NCBI GenBank assembly: GCA_964582085.1
Contig: CAZOPV010000012.1
Location: forward strand, 1-29,980
Direction: 5' to 3'
Source: JADGNF01 sp964582085
Lineage (GTDB): Archaea; Thermoproteota; Bathyarchaeia; Bathyarchaeales; Bathycorpusculaceae
DNA length: 29,980 nt
Shown here: positions 16,949 through 25,376 of the stretch, in pieces
How the letters are laid out: the number at the start of each line of letters is the position of its first letter
How positions within the stretch are numbered: position 1 is the first letter of the stretch
Made by a program: the position numbers and the translations under genes
The notes under the pieces: generated by a model
Database searches by the model: none
What the model saw: the letters and a program-made list of their open reading frames with translations, nothing else
What the model was told of the DNA's origin: nothing

Positions 16949-18457
16949 ATGTCGTACCTTCTCTTGTCTGTGCTTCTACTGCCTGTTTTGTCCGCTCCCT
17001 TCGTGTATTTAGCTGGAAGAAAATCCGCTAAGTCCGCGGCTATTCTGCTTTCTTTGGTTGCAGCTGCAACTTTAGCATTAGTTTTGACAACTGTCCCTAC
17101 AATTCTTGACAGCCCCTTCAACAGGTATGTCGAAGATTATCCCTGGATTCCTGTTTTGAACTCCAACTTCACATTATTTGTAGACGGCATTAGTTTATCC
17201 CTAGTTATCCTTACAATGGTGTTGATCATAGCGGCGTCTTTGTATTCGGTAAATTATATGGCTCACAAAAAGAACCTGCCCGTCTACTACACTTTGATGT
17301 CTTTGCTTTTTACGGGTCTAATTGGGGTCTTTATCTCCTCAAATCTCCTGTTCTTCTATTTCTGCTGGGAGCTCATGCTTGTGCCGGCGTTCTTTCTCGT
17401 CGGGGGGTGGGGATATCAAGATTCTTATAAAGCCAGTTTCAAATTTTTTGTGTTCACCCATGCTGGCGCCGTTTTTGTTTTGTTAGGTATAGGCGCAATT
17501 TACATGCTTACTGGCAGCATTGACATATTTACCGCTGGAAAATTGCTATTAACCCAGAATCCTGATAGCGTTAAATGGGTTCTGATGGCTTTAACTGCAG
17601 GTTTCGCAGTCAAGATGGCAATTTTTCCAGTTCATATGTGGCTTCCAGACGCGTATGCTGAAGCGCCAGCGCCAATGTCTACGCTTATAAGTGGTGTGCT
17701 TACCAGTGCAGGTGCCTATGCTATAGTTCGCATATCTATGGAAACGGTTTTTCCAGCACTCGCAGCAACGTCGTTTGGAGTAAACTTCTTGCATGGTCTA
17801 GCCATTTTCGGTGTAGTTTCAGCCTTCTTTGGTTCACTTGTAGCGCTTTCACATACTGACATCAAGCGCATAATTGCCTACTCCAGCATTTCGCACATCG
17901 GTTACATACTTTTTGGTGTTTCCCTCTTTCCGCTACAGGCTGCAATGACGGGGACTGTTTTGCATATTGTAACTCATGGGCTCAGCAAGGGTTTGTTCTT
18001 CCTTTCCGCAGGCGCAGTTATGCATCAAACAGAAAAGCGCGATATCCGCGAGATGGGGGACCTTGCGGGTAAAATGCCTGTGACTGGTACTGCTTCGGCT
18101 GTTGCGGCGTTAAGTCTAGGTGGTGCTCCACCGTTTGCTTGTTTCATCAGTGAGTTCTTCATATTTATTGGCGCGTTCCAGTTGATTCCAATAGACAGCT
18201 TCTATATTGTTCCAACGGCTTTAATGCTGACAGCAACTGTGCTTTCGCTTGGTTACTCGTTACGGTTCATCTCCAAAGTTTTTCTAGGTCCATCTAAAAT
18301 ACAGTCAACCGACGAAACTGGAAAGCAAAAGAAATTCGAGGTTCCCCGTTTCATGCAGCTGTCAATGGTTATCTTGTTGGTTCTGGTGATAATTGTTGGT
18401 GTCTACCCAACATTTTTCATAGAGCTAATAAACACTGCAACGAGCGCTTTTATCTAA
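16949..18457 (+). CDS. nuoM: Complex I antiporter-like subunit M (NuoM-like)
   Basis: The protein of about 502 residues has roughly 14 membrane helices. Counted from the GTG at 16943, the ion-path residues are all present: Glu143 (FCWELMLVP), Lys224 (AVKMAIFPVHMWLPDAYAEAP), Lys349 (HGLSKGLFF) and Glu404 (FISEFF). Glu404 rather than Lys marks it as M, not L or N. I prefer the ATG at 16949 because GGTG lies seven bases before it; GTG 16943 overlaps the nuoL stop. It is the last gene of the operon, and no NuoN follows. Confidence 0.94.
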   Translation: MSYLLLSVLLLPVLSAPFVYLAGRKSAKSAAILLSLVAAATLALVLTTVPTILDSPFNRYVEDYPWIPVLNSNFTLFVDGISLSLVILTMVLIIAASLYSVNYMAHKKNLPVYYTLMSLLFTGLIGVFISSNLLFFYFCWELMLVPAFFLVGGWGYQDSYKASFKFFVFTHAGAVFVLLGIGAIYMLTGSIDIFTAGKLLLTQNPDSVKWVLMALTAGFAVKMAIFPVHMWLPDAYAEAPAPMSTLISGVLTSAGAYAIVRISMETVFPALAATSFGVNFLHGLAIFGVVSAFFGSLVALSHTDIKRIIAYSSISHIGYILFGVSLFPLQAAMTGTVLHIVTHGLSKGLFFLSAGAVMHQTEKRDIREMGDLAGKMPVTGTASAVAALSLGGAPPFACFISEFFIFIGAFQLIPIDSFYIVPTALMLTATVLSLGYSLRFISKVFLGPSKIQSTDETGKQKKFEVPRFMQLSMVILLVLVIIVGVYPTFFIELINTATSAFI

Positions 18458-18487
18458 CCTTTTTAATTTTCTTTTACATTTTTAGGG
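18456..18487 (+). terminator. T-rich terminator after the hydrogenase operon
   Basis: CTTTTTAATTTTCTTTTAC and a further TTTTT follow the nuoM stop directly. This fits archaeal T-run termination and separates the operon from the convergent Lon-like gene. Confidence 0.5.
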
Positions 18488-18512
18488 CTTCCAAAAATCT
18501 GTAGTTGGTTTT

Positions 18513-20933
18513 TTAGTTCTCTTTTTGGTGCTTATCTGTGCTTTCAGAATGTAGTGTTGCATATTCAGCCATTTTTTTTGCCATTTCTCTAAACCGTTTG
18601 TCAACAAGATAGTTCACTGTGCCTTCTTCATATATGCCATCTTTTCCTTTCGCTCCTGCTTTAACACCTGTCAGTACTTCAATGCCTTCATCGATACTTT
18701 TCACACTGTAGATGTGGAACTTTCCAGTTTTTACTGCCTCAACAACTTCTTCTTTCAGCATCAGATTTTGTACATTACTTTCTGGAATCATAACGCCCTG
18801 ACCACCTGTAAGTCCTTTAAGCTTGCAAATCTCAAAATACCCCTCAATTTTCTCGTTAACTCCGCCTATAGCTTGCACTTCACCTTTCTGGTTAACTGAA
18901 CCTGTAACGGCAATGCTTTGCTTAATTGGCAGACTTGCAAGGTTTGACAAAATTGCGTACAGTTCAGTGCTACTTGCGCTGTCTCCTTCTACGCCTTCAT
19001 AGTTCTGCTCAAACACCAAACGGGCGCTTAGACTTAACGGTTTATCTTTGGCGTATTTTTCGTTTAAGTAACCGCTAAGAATCAAAACACCTTTTGTGTG
19101 AATTGGTCCGCCCATTTTTGCTTCTCGCTCTATATCTACTACGCCTTCCCTGCCCAGCCCCACGCTAGCTGTTACCCGCGATGCCATACCAAAAGCATAA
19201 TCTCCTAATTCCACTACTGAAAGACCGTTCACTTGCCCGATTTGCATTGACTCTGTATCTATAAGTAGAAAATTACGCTTTACCATTTCCTGAATCTTTT
19301 CTTGAATCATTTTTGAGCGGTAAATTTTTTCTTCGACTGCTTTCTTGACGTGCTCGTCAGTTGTGTACTCGGAACTGTCTTGGGTCGCATAAAAGTTCGC
19401 TTCTCTGGCTATATCTGCTACTTCGGCAAATCGTGTAGATAGCTTAGTTTGGTCGTTGGCTAAACGAGAACTAAACTCAATGAGTTTTGCAAGACCTGCA
19501 CCGTTGAGGTGTTTTAATTTTTCCTTGTTGCAAAGTGTACAAACAAATGCAGCGTACTGCTGAATGTTCTCCTCCGTCCGCGGCATACTTGTATCAAAGT
19601 CTGCTTTAACTTTAAACAGTTCTTTGAATTCTTTGTCTAGACTGTAGAGTTGCTGATACAAATATGAGTCCCCAATGATTATAACTTTCATGTTTAGCGG
19701 GATTGGTTCAGGCTTTAGACTTTTGGTGCTAAAAAAACCGAAACGTTCTTCCAATTCCTCGATATTTATACGTTCACTGCGCAAAGCACGTTTTAATCCT
19801 TCGTAAGCAAACGGATTGCGTAACAATTCCTCCACAGGAACAACAAGGTAACCGCCGTTTGCCTTATGCAAAAAGCCTCCTCTAATCATAGTGAAATCTG
19901 TAATTAAGGCACCAAATTGTACTTCTTTTTCTATTCTGCCAAACAGGTTTTGATAGGTGGGGTTAGTAGCCATAACTACGGGTGCACCTTTCAAGCCAGA
20001 ATTGTCCACAACAACTGTTACGTCATATCTCTTAAACGAGGGTTCTCGAACCCATGGCAATGGGAATGGTGTTTGCTCTTTTTCACCGCTTTTGGTGAAC
20101 TGGGCTATGTTGCTGAGGATATCGTTTTCTACATCTTTAAGGTAAGCAGCTACATCTGAAAAACCTCTGTATTTCTCTATGAGCTCGGCAGTTAAGTTTC
20201 CGATGGCGTACATAGCTATGTCCCTGTCGAGCTTCTCGATGTCCTCGCGGGCTTTACGGTCTAAATCCATGAATTGTCGCATGGCTGTTCGCAAATGTCC
20301 CTCAAGATGTACTTGCCTTTCATGAATCTCAGCTTGAATTTTAGGCGGTAACTTCAACAGTTCTTCTTCGCTGGCTGGTTTACCTTTGATTATGGGTATG
20401 AAAATTAAGCCAATTTGGGTGCTCTGAATAGCAAAGCCCTCTTTCTGGGCTTCAATATTAAGTTGATCAATCAGCTGCTTTCTTTGTATCTCTACATTTT
20501 TTATGGTTTCTTCTCTTCGGTTTGTGTAGTCTTCGCTTTCAAAAGCTTTTCTCAGTCCCCTTTTTGCATCTTCGATAAAGTTTTTTATGTCTTTTTGAAA
20601 CTCTTTTGCTTTACCTGCGGGAAGCTTAATCGCTTTAGGTGTATATTCATCAGAGAAATTATTTACATAACACCAGTCAGGCGGCGTGGGTTGTGCTTTG
20701 GCGATTTGTTCTAGAAAATTTGTAACTGCCGTTGTTCTCCCAGTGCCAGGAAGGCCTGCAACATAAATATTAAACCCTTGATCTCTAATATTTAAGCCAA
20801 ATTTTAGTGCGCGAACTGCCCTTTCTTGTCCAATGATTTCCACTAAAGGTAAGACTTCTTGGGTGGTTTTACATTTTAGTGTGGATGGATCACATGTTCT
20901 TCTCAAATTTTGTGGTGTTAACTCCCTTACCAT
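18513..20933 (-). CDS. Lon-like protease (LonC/AAA_32 type)
   Basis: The 806-residue protein ends in a Lon protease domain: catalytic Ser652 in EGDSAS and Lys695 in GGVNEKIEG. The N-terminal ATPase region is of the divergent type found in LonC and bacterial YcbZ-like proteins, with a long helical insertion (about 105-275). Walker A reads GLPGTGRTT, with Arg66 where the ATP-binding lysine normally is, and the Walker B region is LVVPVEE. It has no membrane segment, unlike typical archaeal LonB. Characterised LonC proteins are reported to lack intrinsic ATPase activity, which fits the arginine. ATG 20933 is preceded by GAGGAAG on the minus strand. The C-terminus is charged and Lys-rich. Confidence 0.9.
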   Translation of the reverse strand: MVRELTPQNLRRTCDPSTLKCKTTQEVLPLVEIIGQERAVRALKFGLNIRDQGFNIYVAGLPGTGRTTAVTNFLEQIAKAQPTPPDWCYVNNFSDEYTPKAIKLPAGKAKEFQKDIKNFIEDAKRGLRKAFESEDYTNRREETIKNVEIQRKQLIDQLNIEAQKEGFAIQSTQIGLIFIPIIKGKPASEEELLKLPPKIQAEIHERQVHLEGHLRTAMRQFMDLDRKAREDIEKLDRDIAMYAIGNLTAELIEKYRGFSDVAAYLKDVENDILSNIAQFTKSGEKEQTPFPLPWVREPSFKRYDVTVVVDNSGLKGAPVVMATNPTYQNLFGRIEKEVQFGALITDFTMIRGGFLHKANGGYLVVPVEELLRNPFAYEGLKRALRSERINIEELEERFGFFSTKSLKPEPIPLNMKVIIIGDSYLYQQLYSLDKEFKELFKVKADFDTSMPRTEENIQQYAAFVCTLCNKEKLKHLNGAGLAKLIEFSSRLANDQTKLSTRFAEVADIAREANFYATQDSSEYTTDEHVKKAVEEKIYRSKMIQEKIQEMVKRNFLLIDTESMQIGQVNGLSVVELGDYAFGMASRVTASVGLGREGVVDIEREAKMGGPIHTKGVLILSGYLNEKYAKDKPLSLSARLVFEQNYEGVEGDSASSTELYAILSNLASLPIKQSIAVTGSVNQKGEVQAIGGVNEKIEGYFEICKLKGLTGGQGVMIPESNVQNLMLKEEVVEAVKTGKFHIYSVKSIDEGIEVLTGVKAGAKGKDGIYEEGTVNYLVDKRFREMAKKMAEYATLHSESTDKHQKEN

Positions 20934-21038
20934 TTAGAACTTCCTCTAAATTAGCCTCAGGTAAACTAACTATGTTTTTAACTTTGGGTTGAAGCAAATA
21001 AAAGGTTACCTATGCGGGGCTTGTCTGCTGTTGTAGCT

Positions 21039-21905
21039 CTAGTTTGCGTCAGAGATGTTTTTTGGCTCCACATGGATTGTTAAGCTGGTGTTTGGCAACT
21101 CGCTTTTTAACTCGTTTTCCAGATGGTCAGTCAAAGTATGCGCTTCGTTAACACTAAGTGAACCATCAACAGATAGGTGCAGTTCAGCAAAGACCTGATT
21201 GCCATGTCGCCGCGTTTTCATATCGTGAAAATCTATAAATCGAAATTTGTGTCGCAATAGAACCTCACGTATCTTTGTCTCTTCTTCTTTACATGATTTA
21301 TCCATGAGGCGTTGGCATGACTTTGTGACTAAGTTTATCCCCATTCTGCCAATTAACGCTGCAATAGCCAAAGCTAAAAAGGAGTCGAGTGGACCCCAAC
21401 CTGTTAACTCTACGATAAAGAGTCCGATCCATATACCGACTGAAGAAATCACGTCGGACAAAAGATGTTTCGAGTCCCCTTCTAAGGCTGCTGAACCATT
21501 TTTTTGTGCACTGCGCAAAAGGAACCATGAAAGTAAACCGTTAACTGCAGTCGCACTCATGGATATGCCAATTGCCAAGTTTAACTGGGTGGGTAAAGCT
21601 TTCGAGGATAACCGTGTTGCTGATGTGTATACAATAAGCAAAGCGGCCGCAATTATTAATATACCTTCTATCATGCAGGATACTTCCTCAATTTTTTGGT
21701 GACCATAGTTGTGGCTGTCATCTGCAGGTTTTTCTGAGAGCCACACTGAAAAAAACATGAGTCCCGAAGCGGCGATGTTGACTATAGACTCAAGCGCATC
21801 GGAAAGCAAGGCCACCGAGTCAGAAACAAAAAAAGCGACTAGCTTTATGCTAAGTACGGCTATGCCTCCAAGTATTGCCATTAAAGCCGCTTGCTTCTTT
21901 TTCAT
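21039..21905 (-). CDS. Cation diffusion facilitator (CDF) transporter
   Basis: The 288-residue protein has six membrane helices and a C-terminal cytoplasmic domain of the ferredoxin-like CDF type (about 205-288). Helix 2 has SDALESIVN and helix 5 has DSKHLLSDVISS, which together form the transport metal site; HNYGHQKIEE is the conserved loop after helix 2. It would export a divalent metal such as zinc, manganese or iron against protons. The ESIVN variant does not identify the metal. ATG 21905 lacks a ribosome binding site. It lies 105 bases upstream of the Lon-like gene on the same strand and diverges from the next gene. Confidence 0.92.
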   Translation of the reverse strand: MKKKQAALMAILGGIAVLSIKLVAFFVSDSVALLSDALESIVNIAASGLMFFSVWLSEKPADDSHNYGHQKIEEVSCMIEGILIIAAALLIVYTSATRLSSKALPTQLNLAIGISMSATAVNGLLSWFLLRSAQKNGSAALEGDSKHLLSDVISSVGIWIGLFIVELTGWGPLDSFLALAIAALIGRMGINLVTKSCQRLMDKSCKEEETKIREVLLRHKFRFIDFHDMKTRRHGNQVFAELHLSVDGSLSVNEAHTLTDHLENELKSELPNTSLTIHVEPKNISDAN

Positions 21906-22032
21906 GTTTATAGCTGTGCTTTGTGTTGCTTTTAGGGGTTTTCATCAAATAAGCGCGTAACAAATGTAGCGACTCTTTAGCGCAAGAGATTTAATGAAGA
22001 TACAATTTTACTTTTAACAATTCGACTTTGAG

Positions 22033-23043
22033 TTGAGTTATGTGAATCCGAAAGCAAAAAAAACCCTCCGTCTGTTGTTGCAAGTTGGGTTTACGGTGAC
22101 GCTGTTTGTTGCGCTACTCTGGTACGTGGGTTTTGGTTCTCTTTGGGACGCACTTAGCAACATCAAGCTTGAATATTTTGTTGCCGCGTTTGTTGCCTAT
22201 TTTGGGATAAACTTGCTCTTTACGATTAGACTCAGACATGTCCTTGCAAAGGAAGGCATTAAAGTATCCTTTGTCAGAACTCTTTTTGCGCAGTATGCGG
22301 GTATGCTTACCAGTGATGTTACACCTGGGCGTTCAGGATACGTTTTAATGCCGGTTTATCTCAAAGATCAAAACATCCCCGTGTCGGTGAGTCTGTCTGC
22401 AATTTTAGGTATTCAGTCTGTAGAGTTTTTAGTTAAAGTGGCAGGGGGAGTGGGTGCTTTGTTGTTTTTAACTGAGTTTTCCGTGGTATCTTTGCAGGCG
22501 TCGGACTTGTTAATTATAGGTTTGGGCATAGGGTTGATGTTGACTGGCGCAATTTTACTTGCAGCTATGTGTTGGTCGCAACGTGTAATTGTGGCAGTTA
22601 AAAAGATCGCATGTCACAGACTTCTTGCAAGGTTTACAGGTGGACTTGTGGACAAATTTGAGGAGTATGCTCAAAACGCTAAAAGGTCTCGCAATGCCCT
22701 TCCTGAAATTTTTGTTTTAACGTTAATGAGCTGGGTGCTGAAAGGCTTTGAATGGTACTTCTTGGGTTTGGCTCTCGGTGTCACGCAGATTTCTTGGGTT
22801 GGCTATTTCCTTATACATCCTCTTGTCACGGCGCTTGCGTTTGTGCCGATAACTCCTGCGGGGGCAGGTATCCAGGAGTTTGGTATAGTTGGTATCTTCA
22901 GCCTGTTGGGTGTATCTACAACGCTTGCTGGAGCTTTTGCTATCGTTGCTAGGGCGCTTTTGATACTGGAGGATCTGGTGGGGGTACCTCAAATTGTGAG
23001 GTCGTCGAGCAACCTGCTTGCGAAAAAAAATCTGGCCGTGTGA
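22033..23043 (+). CDS. UPF0104 / LPG synthase-type flippase-like membrane protein
   Basis: The 336-residue protein has about eight membrane helices and belongs to the family of lysylphosphatidylglycerol-synthase membrane domains (PF03706, also the AglD C-terminal type). Recognisable parts are RLRHVLAKEG with the following TPGRSGYVLMP segment, and the late motif PITPAGAGIQEFGIVGIF. Proteins of this family are thought to move lipid-linked intermediates or lipids across the membrane; the substrate is not known here. The start is TTG 22033 or GTG 22042, with no clear ribosome binding site. The 127-base gap to the divergent CDF gene should hold both promoters. Confidence 0.85.
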   Translation: MSYVNPKAKKTLRLLLQVGFTVTLFVALLWYVGFGSLWDALSNIKLEYFVAAFVAYFGINLLFTIRLRHVLAKEGIKVSFVRTLFAQYAGMLTSDVTPGRSGYVLMPVYLKDQNIPVSVSLSAILGIQSVEFLVKVAGGVGALLFLTEFSVVSLQASDLLIIGLGIGLMLTGAILLAAMCWSQRVIVAVKKIACHRLLARFTGGLVDKFEEYAQNAKRSRNALPEIFVLTLMSWVLKGFEWYFLGLALGVTQISWVGYFLIHPLVTALAFVPITPAGAGIQEFGIVGIFSLLGVSTTLAGAFAIVARALLILEDLVGVPQIVRSSSNLLAKKNLAV

Positions 23044-23111
23044 GAGTTATGAGTGAGTGATATGTTTTTTGTTGTGGATTATGAAGCCTGATGAGTAATA
23101 TTTATTAAGTA

Positions 23112-23130
23112 TTAATATTTAATATTAAAG
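23112..23130 (+). promoter_or_regulatory. A/T-rich TATA promoter of the small-protein/pilin operon
   Basis: TTAATATTTAATATTAAAG is the strongest A/T box in this part of the window. A start about 26 bases downstream (near 23148) gives a leader of about 26 bases containing GAAGGA (23159-23164), nine bases before ATG 23174. Confidence 0.5.
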
Positions 23131-23173
23131 GCGGGTTGCGACAAGCAACAAATTGAACGAAGGACTGAAACAT

Positions 23174-23419
23174 ATGAATGAGAAAAAAATTGGTGCTTCG
23201 GAACCCTATTTTTATATGGCGTTTGTTTTGAAGGGTACCACAAAGCAATATCTCCGTTTATTAAAGTATATTAACGGTCGAAACGGCGCCTCAGTGATCT
23301 ACCAATGTAGATCGTTGACGTATCTTCGAGTAGTCAAAGAGGGGGACGTCAACTTTGGGTCTATGTCTGTTGATGCTGTAGCGCCAGAGGCGAAGTTGCC
23401 TAGGAGGACTAAGAAATGA
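23174..23419 (+). CDS. Small conserved-looking protein of unknown function, coupled to a pilin
   Basis: The 81-residue soluble protein is not one I recognise. It starts at ATG 23174, supported by GAAGGA nine bases upstream; an in-frame TTG at 23153 is less likely. The central part alternates strands and a helix (FYMAFVLKGTTKQYLRLLKYI, then ASVIYQC and LTYLRVV), which suggests a small alpha/beta fold. The C-terminus is basic. The stop overlaps the start of the pilin-like gene in ATGA, so the two are translated together. It may be a regulator or assembly partner of the pilin; that is inference. Confidence 0.6.
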   Translation: MNEKKIGASEPYFYMAFVLKGTTKQYLRLLKYINGRNGASVIYQCRSLTYLRVVKEGDVNFGSMSVDAVAPEAKLPRRTKK

Positions 23420-23982
23420 AGCGTTTTCTGCGAAGTAAGTGCGGTCTAGGTACGCCTGTGGCTAATTTAATTGTTTTGACAGCAGCAGTTTTGCTGTCTA
23501 TTACCGTATCCGTCTTCGCTATGAACGTTACAACCAGTCAAGTGCAGCGAGAAAACTTGTATGTTGCAACTAGCCACGTTTGGTACACCAACAGCAGTTA
23601 CAGCGTAGCAGGTATAGCGGTCACGAACACTGGACCTACTGATGTAGTGTTGAGTCGAATTACAGTCAAAGGGTTCCAGTGTGCTTGGAATAACTCAGAA
23701 AATTTTGTGGTTTACTGCAAAATCAATCAAAGTTTGCCCGGGGACTTACTGTATGTTGAGGACTTAACTAATGTTGGCAACAACACTATAACCGTTGGAA
23801 ACGAGCCTTTCGTTTTCACAGTTGCAGAGGAAGGGTTGACGCTTAAATCTGGCTGGACAATGATGTTTTACATGGTCATTCCAGATCGCATCATGGTATA
23901 CGATCTTGGACAACCCATTCGTATTGTTATTTCAACTACCCAAGCTGTATACTGTACCGAAACTAATGTACAGACAGTCTGA
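23416..23982 (+). CDS. Archaeal type IV pilin-like protein
   Basis: The 188-residue protein has a short basic leader (MKRFLRSKCG) followed by a single hydrophobic helix of about 24 residues (15-36) and then an extracellular beta-rich domain with Asn-X-Ser/Thr sites (NNSE, NQSL, NVTT). This is the layout of archaeal type IV pilins and pilin-like proteins cut by a PibD/FlaK-type peptidase; the cleavage site would be near Gly10. It lacks the usual KG-S-P motif, so the class is uncertain. Three cysteines in the outer domain (near 71, 83 and 182) may form a disulfide. No assembly ATPase or membrane platform gene is nearby. Confidence 0.65.
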   Translation: MKRFLRSKCGLGTPVANLIVLTAAVLLSITVSVFAMNVTTSQVQRENLYVATSHVWYTNSSYSVAGIAVTNTGPTDVVLSRITVKGFQCAWNNSENFVVYCKINQSLPGDLLYVEDLTNVGNNTITVGNEPFVFTVAEEGLTLKSGWTMMFYMVIPDRIMVYDLGQPIRIVISTTQAVYCTETNVQTV

Positions 23983-24007
23983 ATTTCCCCTTTCATTTTT
24001 TGTTTTT
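23983..24007 (+). terminator. T-rich terminator after the pilin gene
   Basis: CCCCTTTCATTTTTTGTTTTTAA follows the pilin stop within a few bases and has two T-runs in a row, typical for archaeal termination. Confidence 0.45.
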
Positions 24008-24193
24008 AACTGAACGCTCTGCTGAAATTGCTTCCTTTTATGTAACTTTCCAATATACTTAAAATTCAGGAAAAGGTTAAGATGCTGGAAACCTAAAATT
24101 AGGGTGTTTTTAGCGTCGTCCTGAAGGGAATACTTATTTATCAGTCCTATAACACCAAATGTTTAGGGCGATGAGGCTCGCCTTTAACCGCCT

Positions 24194-25117
24194 TTGCTTC
24201 TTCAGGTGCAAGGGCTGATAGCTTCTACCAACTTGAAACGGAAGAGTGAGTTGACGTTGGTTGAAGCAAGACTGTTAAATGATCCCTTATGGCGCTCAAA
24301 AATTATAGATTATGTAGTTAATCGACAGAACGAGGATGGCGGCTACGCTTTCTGTCAAGGTTCGCTTGAATCAAACGGTCAAGATACATACTACGGGTTG
24401 GCTATCCTAAGAGAGCTTAATGCAAGTTTTCCAAACCCTGAAAAAACGTCGAGATTCCTTGAGGAAAGTCGCTTAGATAACATTTACGCAATTTACTATA
24501 TTACTAAGGCTCAATTGATTTTAGGCAAAGACATCAATGTGGATTTAAAAGAGCGTGTTGCCGCAGTTATCGAATCGAAAAAATATTTTGGTTCCACCGA
24601 TTTCTTTTCAGAAGTCTCGTCAGAGTTCATGACAACCTTCATGGCTCTGGAACTTGCAGCCTTACTCAAAATAAACGCTAACACACGAGAAGTGGCTCGG
24701 TGGCTGCTTGGTTTCAGGAATGAAGATGGAGGTTTCGGCACTCGTGGCTACTCTAACATTAACTCGACTTACTTTGCAATTGCTTCTATGTCCTTGCTTA
24801 AGGAGAATCCCAAAAAACTAAATGAAACTCTAAGGTTTGTCAGGGCATGCGAAAAGCCTTACGGGGGCTTCACGGTTGTCCCGATCAATTTTAACCCGTA
24901 CATGGAACACACGTACTATGGCTTGATGACACTTGATTTGCTGGGCGAAAAGAGCAAGTATCCTTCCCAAACTATAGATTGGGTTTTGAAATGTCAAAAC
25001 AATAATGGTGGTTTTGCACGCTCAGACCTCGGCATTTCCACATTCGTCGATACGTACAGCGCCATCAAAATCTTGCACAAGCTGGGCAATTTTGAGGAGA
25101 GAAAAGGATGGGCGTAG
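24194..25117 (+). CDS. Prenyltransferase/squalene-cyclase repeat protein (alpha-alpha toroid)
   Basis: The 307-residue protein is built from repeats of the prenyltransferase beta-subunit / terpene cyclase family (PF00432). The repeat core QN-x-DGG[YF] occurs four times in variant form: QNEDGGYAF (near 46), RNEDGGFGTRG (near 175), KPYGGFTV (near 220) and QNNNGGFARS (near 270). Helices with TYYGL or TYFAI lie between them. The Asp-x-Cys and His zinc ligands of protein prenyltransferases are not evident, nor is a DXDD cyclase motif, so catalysis is doubtful. The TTG start is weak; GTG 24206 is possible. TATA-like TTATTTAT lies near 24133. An ATG at 24171 in another frame opens a short stretch that closes inside this gene. 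Confidence 0.75.
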   Translation: MLLQVQGLIASTNLKRKSELTLVEARLLNDPLWRSKIIDYVVNRQNEDGGYAFCQGSLESNGQDTYYGLAILRELNASFPNPEKTSRFLEESRLDNIYAIYYITKAQLILGKDINVDLKERVAAVIESKKYFGSTDFFSEVSSEFMTTFMALELAALLKINANTREVARWLLGFRNEDGGFGTRGYSNINSTYFAIASMSLLKENPKKLNETLRFVRACEKPYGGFTVVPINFNPYMEHTYYGLMTLDLLGEKSKYPSQTIDWVLKCQNNNGGFARSDLGISTFVDTYSAIKILHKLGNFEERKGWA

Positions 25118-25222
25118 ACATCGCTTATCTACAAATCAAGAGGGCAATCGACAAGAATACCGCGTGCTTTGCAAAAATTTGGTATAGGAAATTGCTTTGC
25201 TGGGGACGAATGGGGTGAGGGG

Positions 25223-25372
25223 ATGAATCTGCTGTGGAGAGCTATTATCAGAAATACGTTCTTAGAAGGGCTGAAACATCATGAAGACTTCGTAACGTTC
25301 GCCTTGTTTGGGGGGGTCATCAAGAAAGAAATTCAATACTTGAAGTCAGAAACAGTAGAATATAGTAAATAG
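25223..25372 (+). CDS. Small hypothetical protein
   Basis: The 49-residue frame from ATG 25223 has GGTGAG about five bases upstream, the best reason to accept it. The same frame is open back to TTG 25169 (67 residues). I recognise no family. Just upstream another short frame with an ATG (25108-25218, 36 codons) overlaps the end of the prenyltransferase-repeat gene, so this region may be one small gene broken by a frameshift. Confidence 0.35.
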   Translation: MNLLWRAIIRNTFLEGLKHHEDFVTFALFGGVIKKEIQYLKSETVEYSK

Positions 25373-25376
25373 TGCG

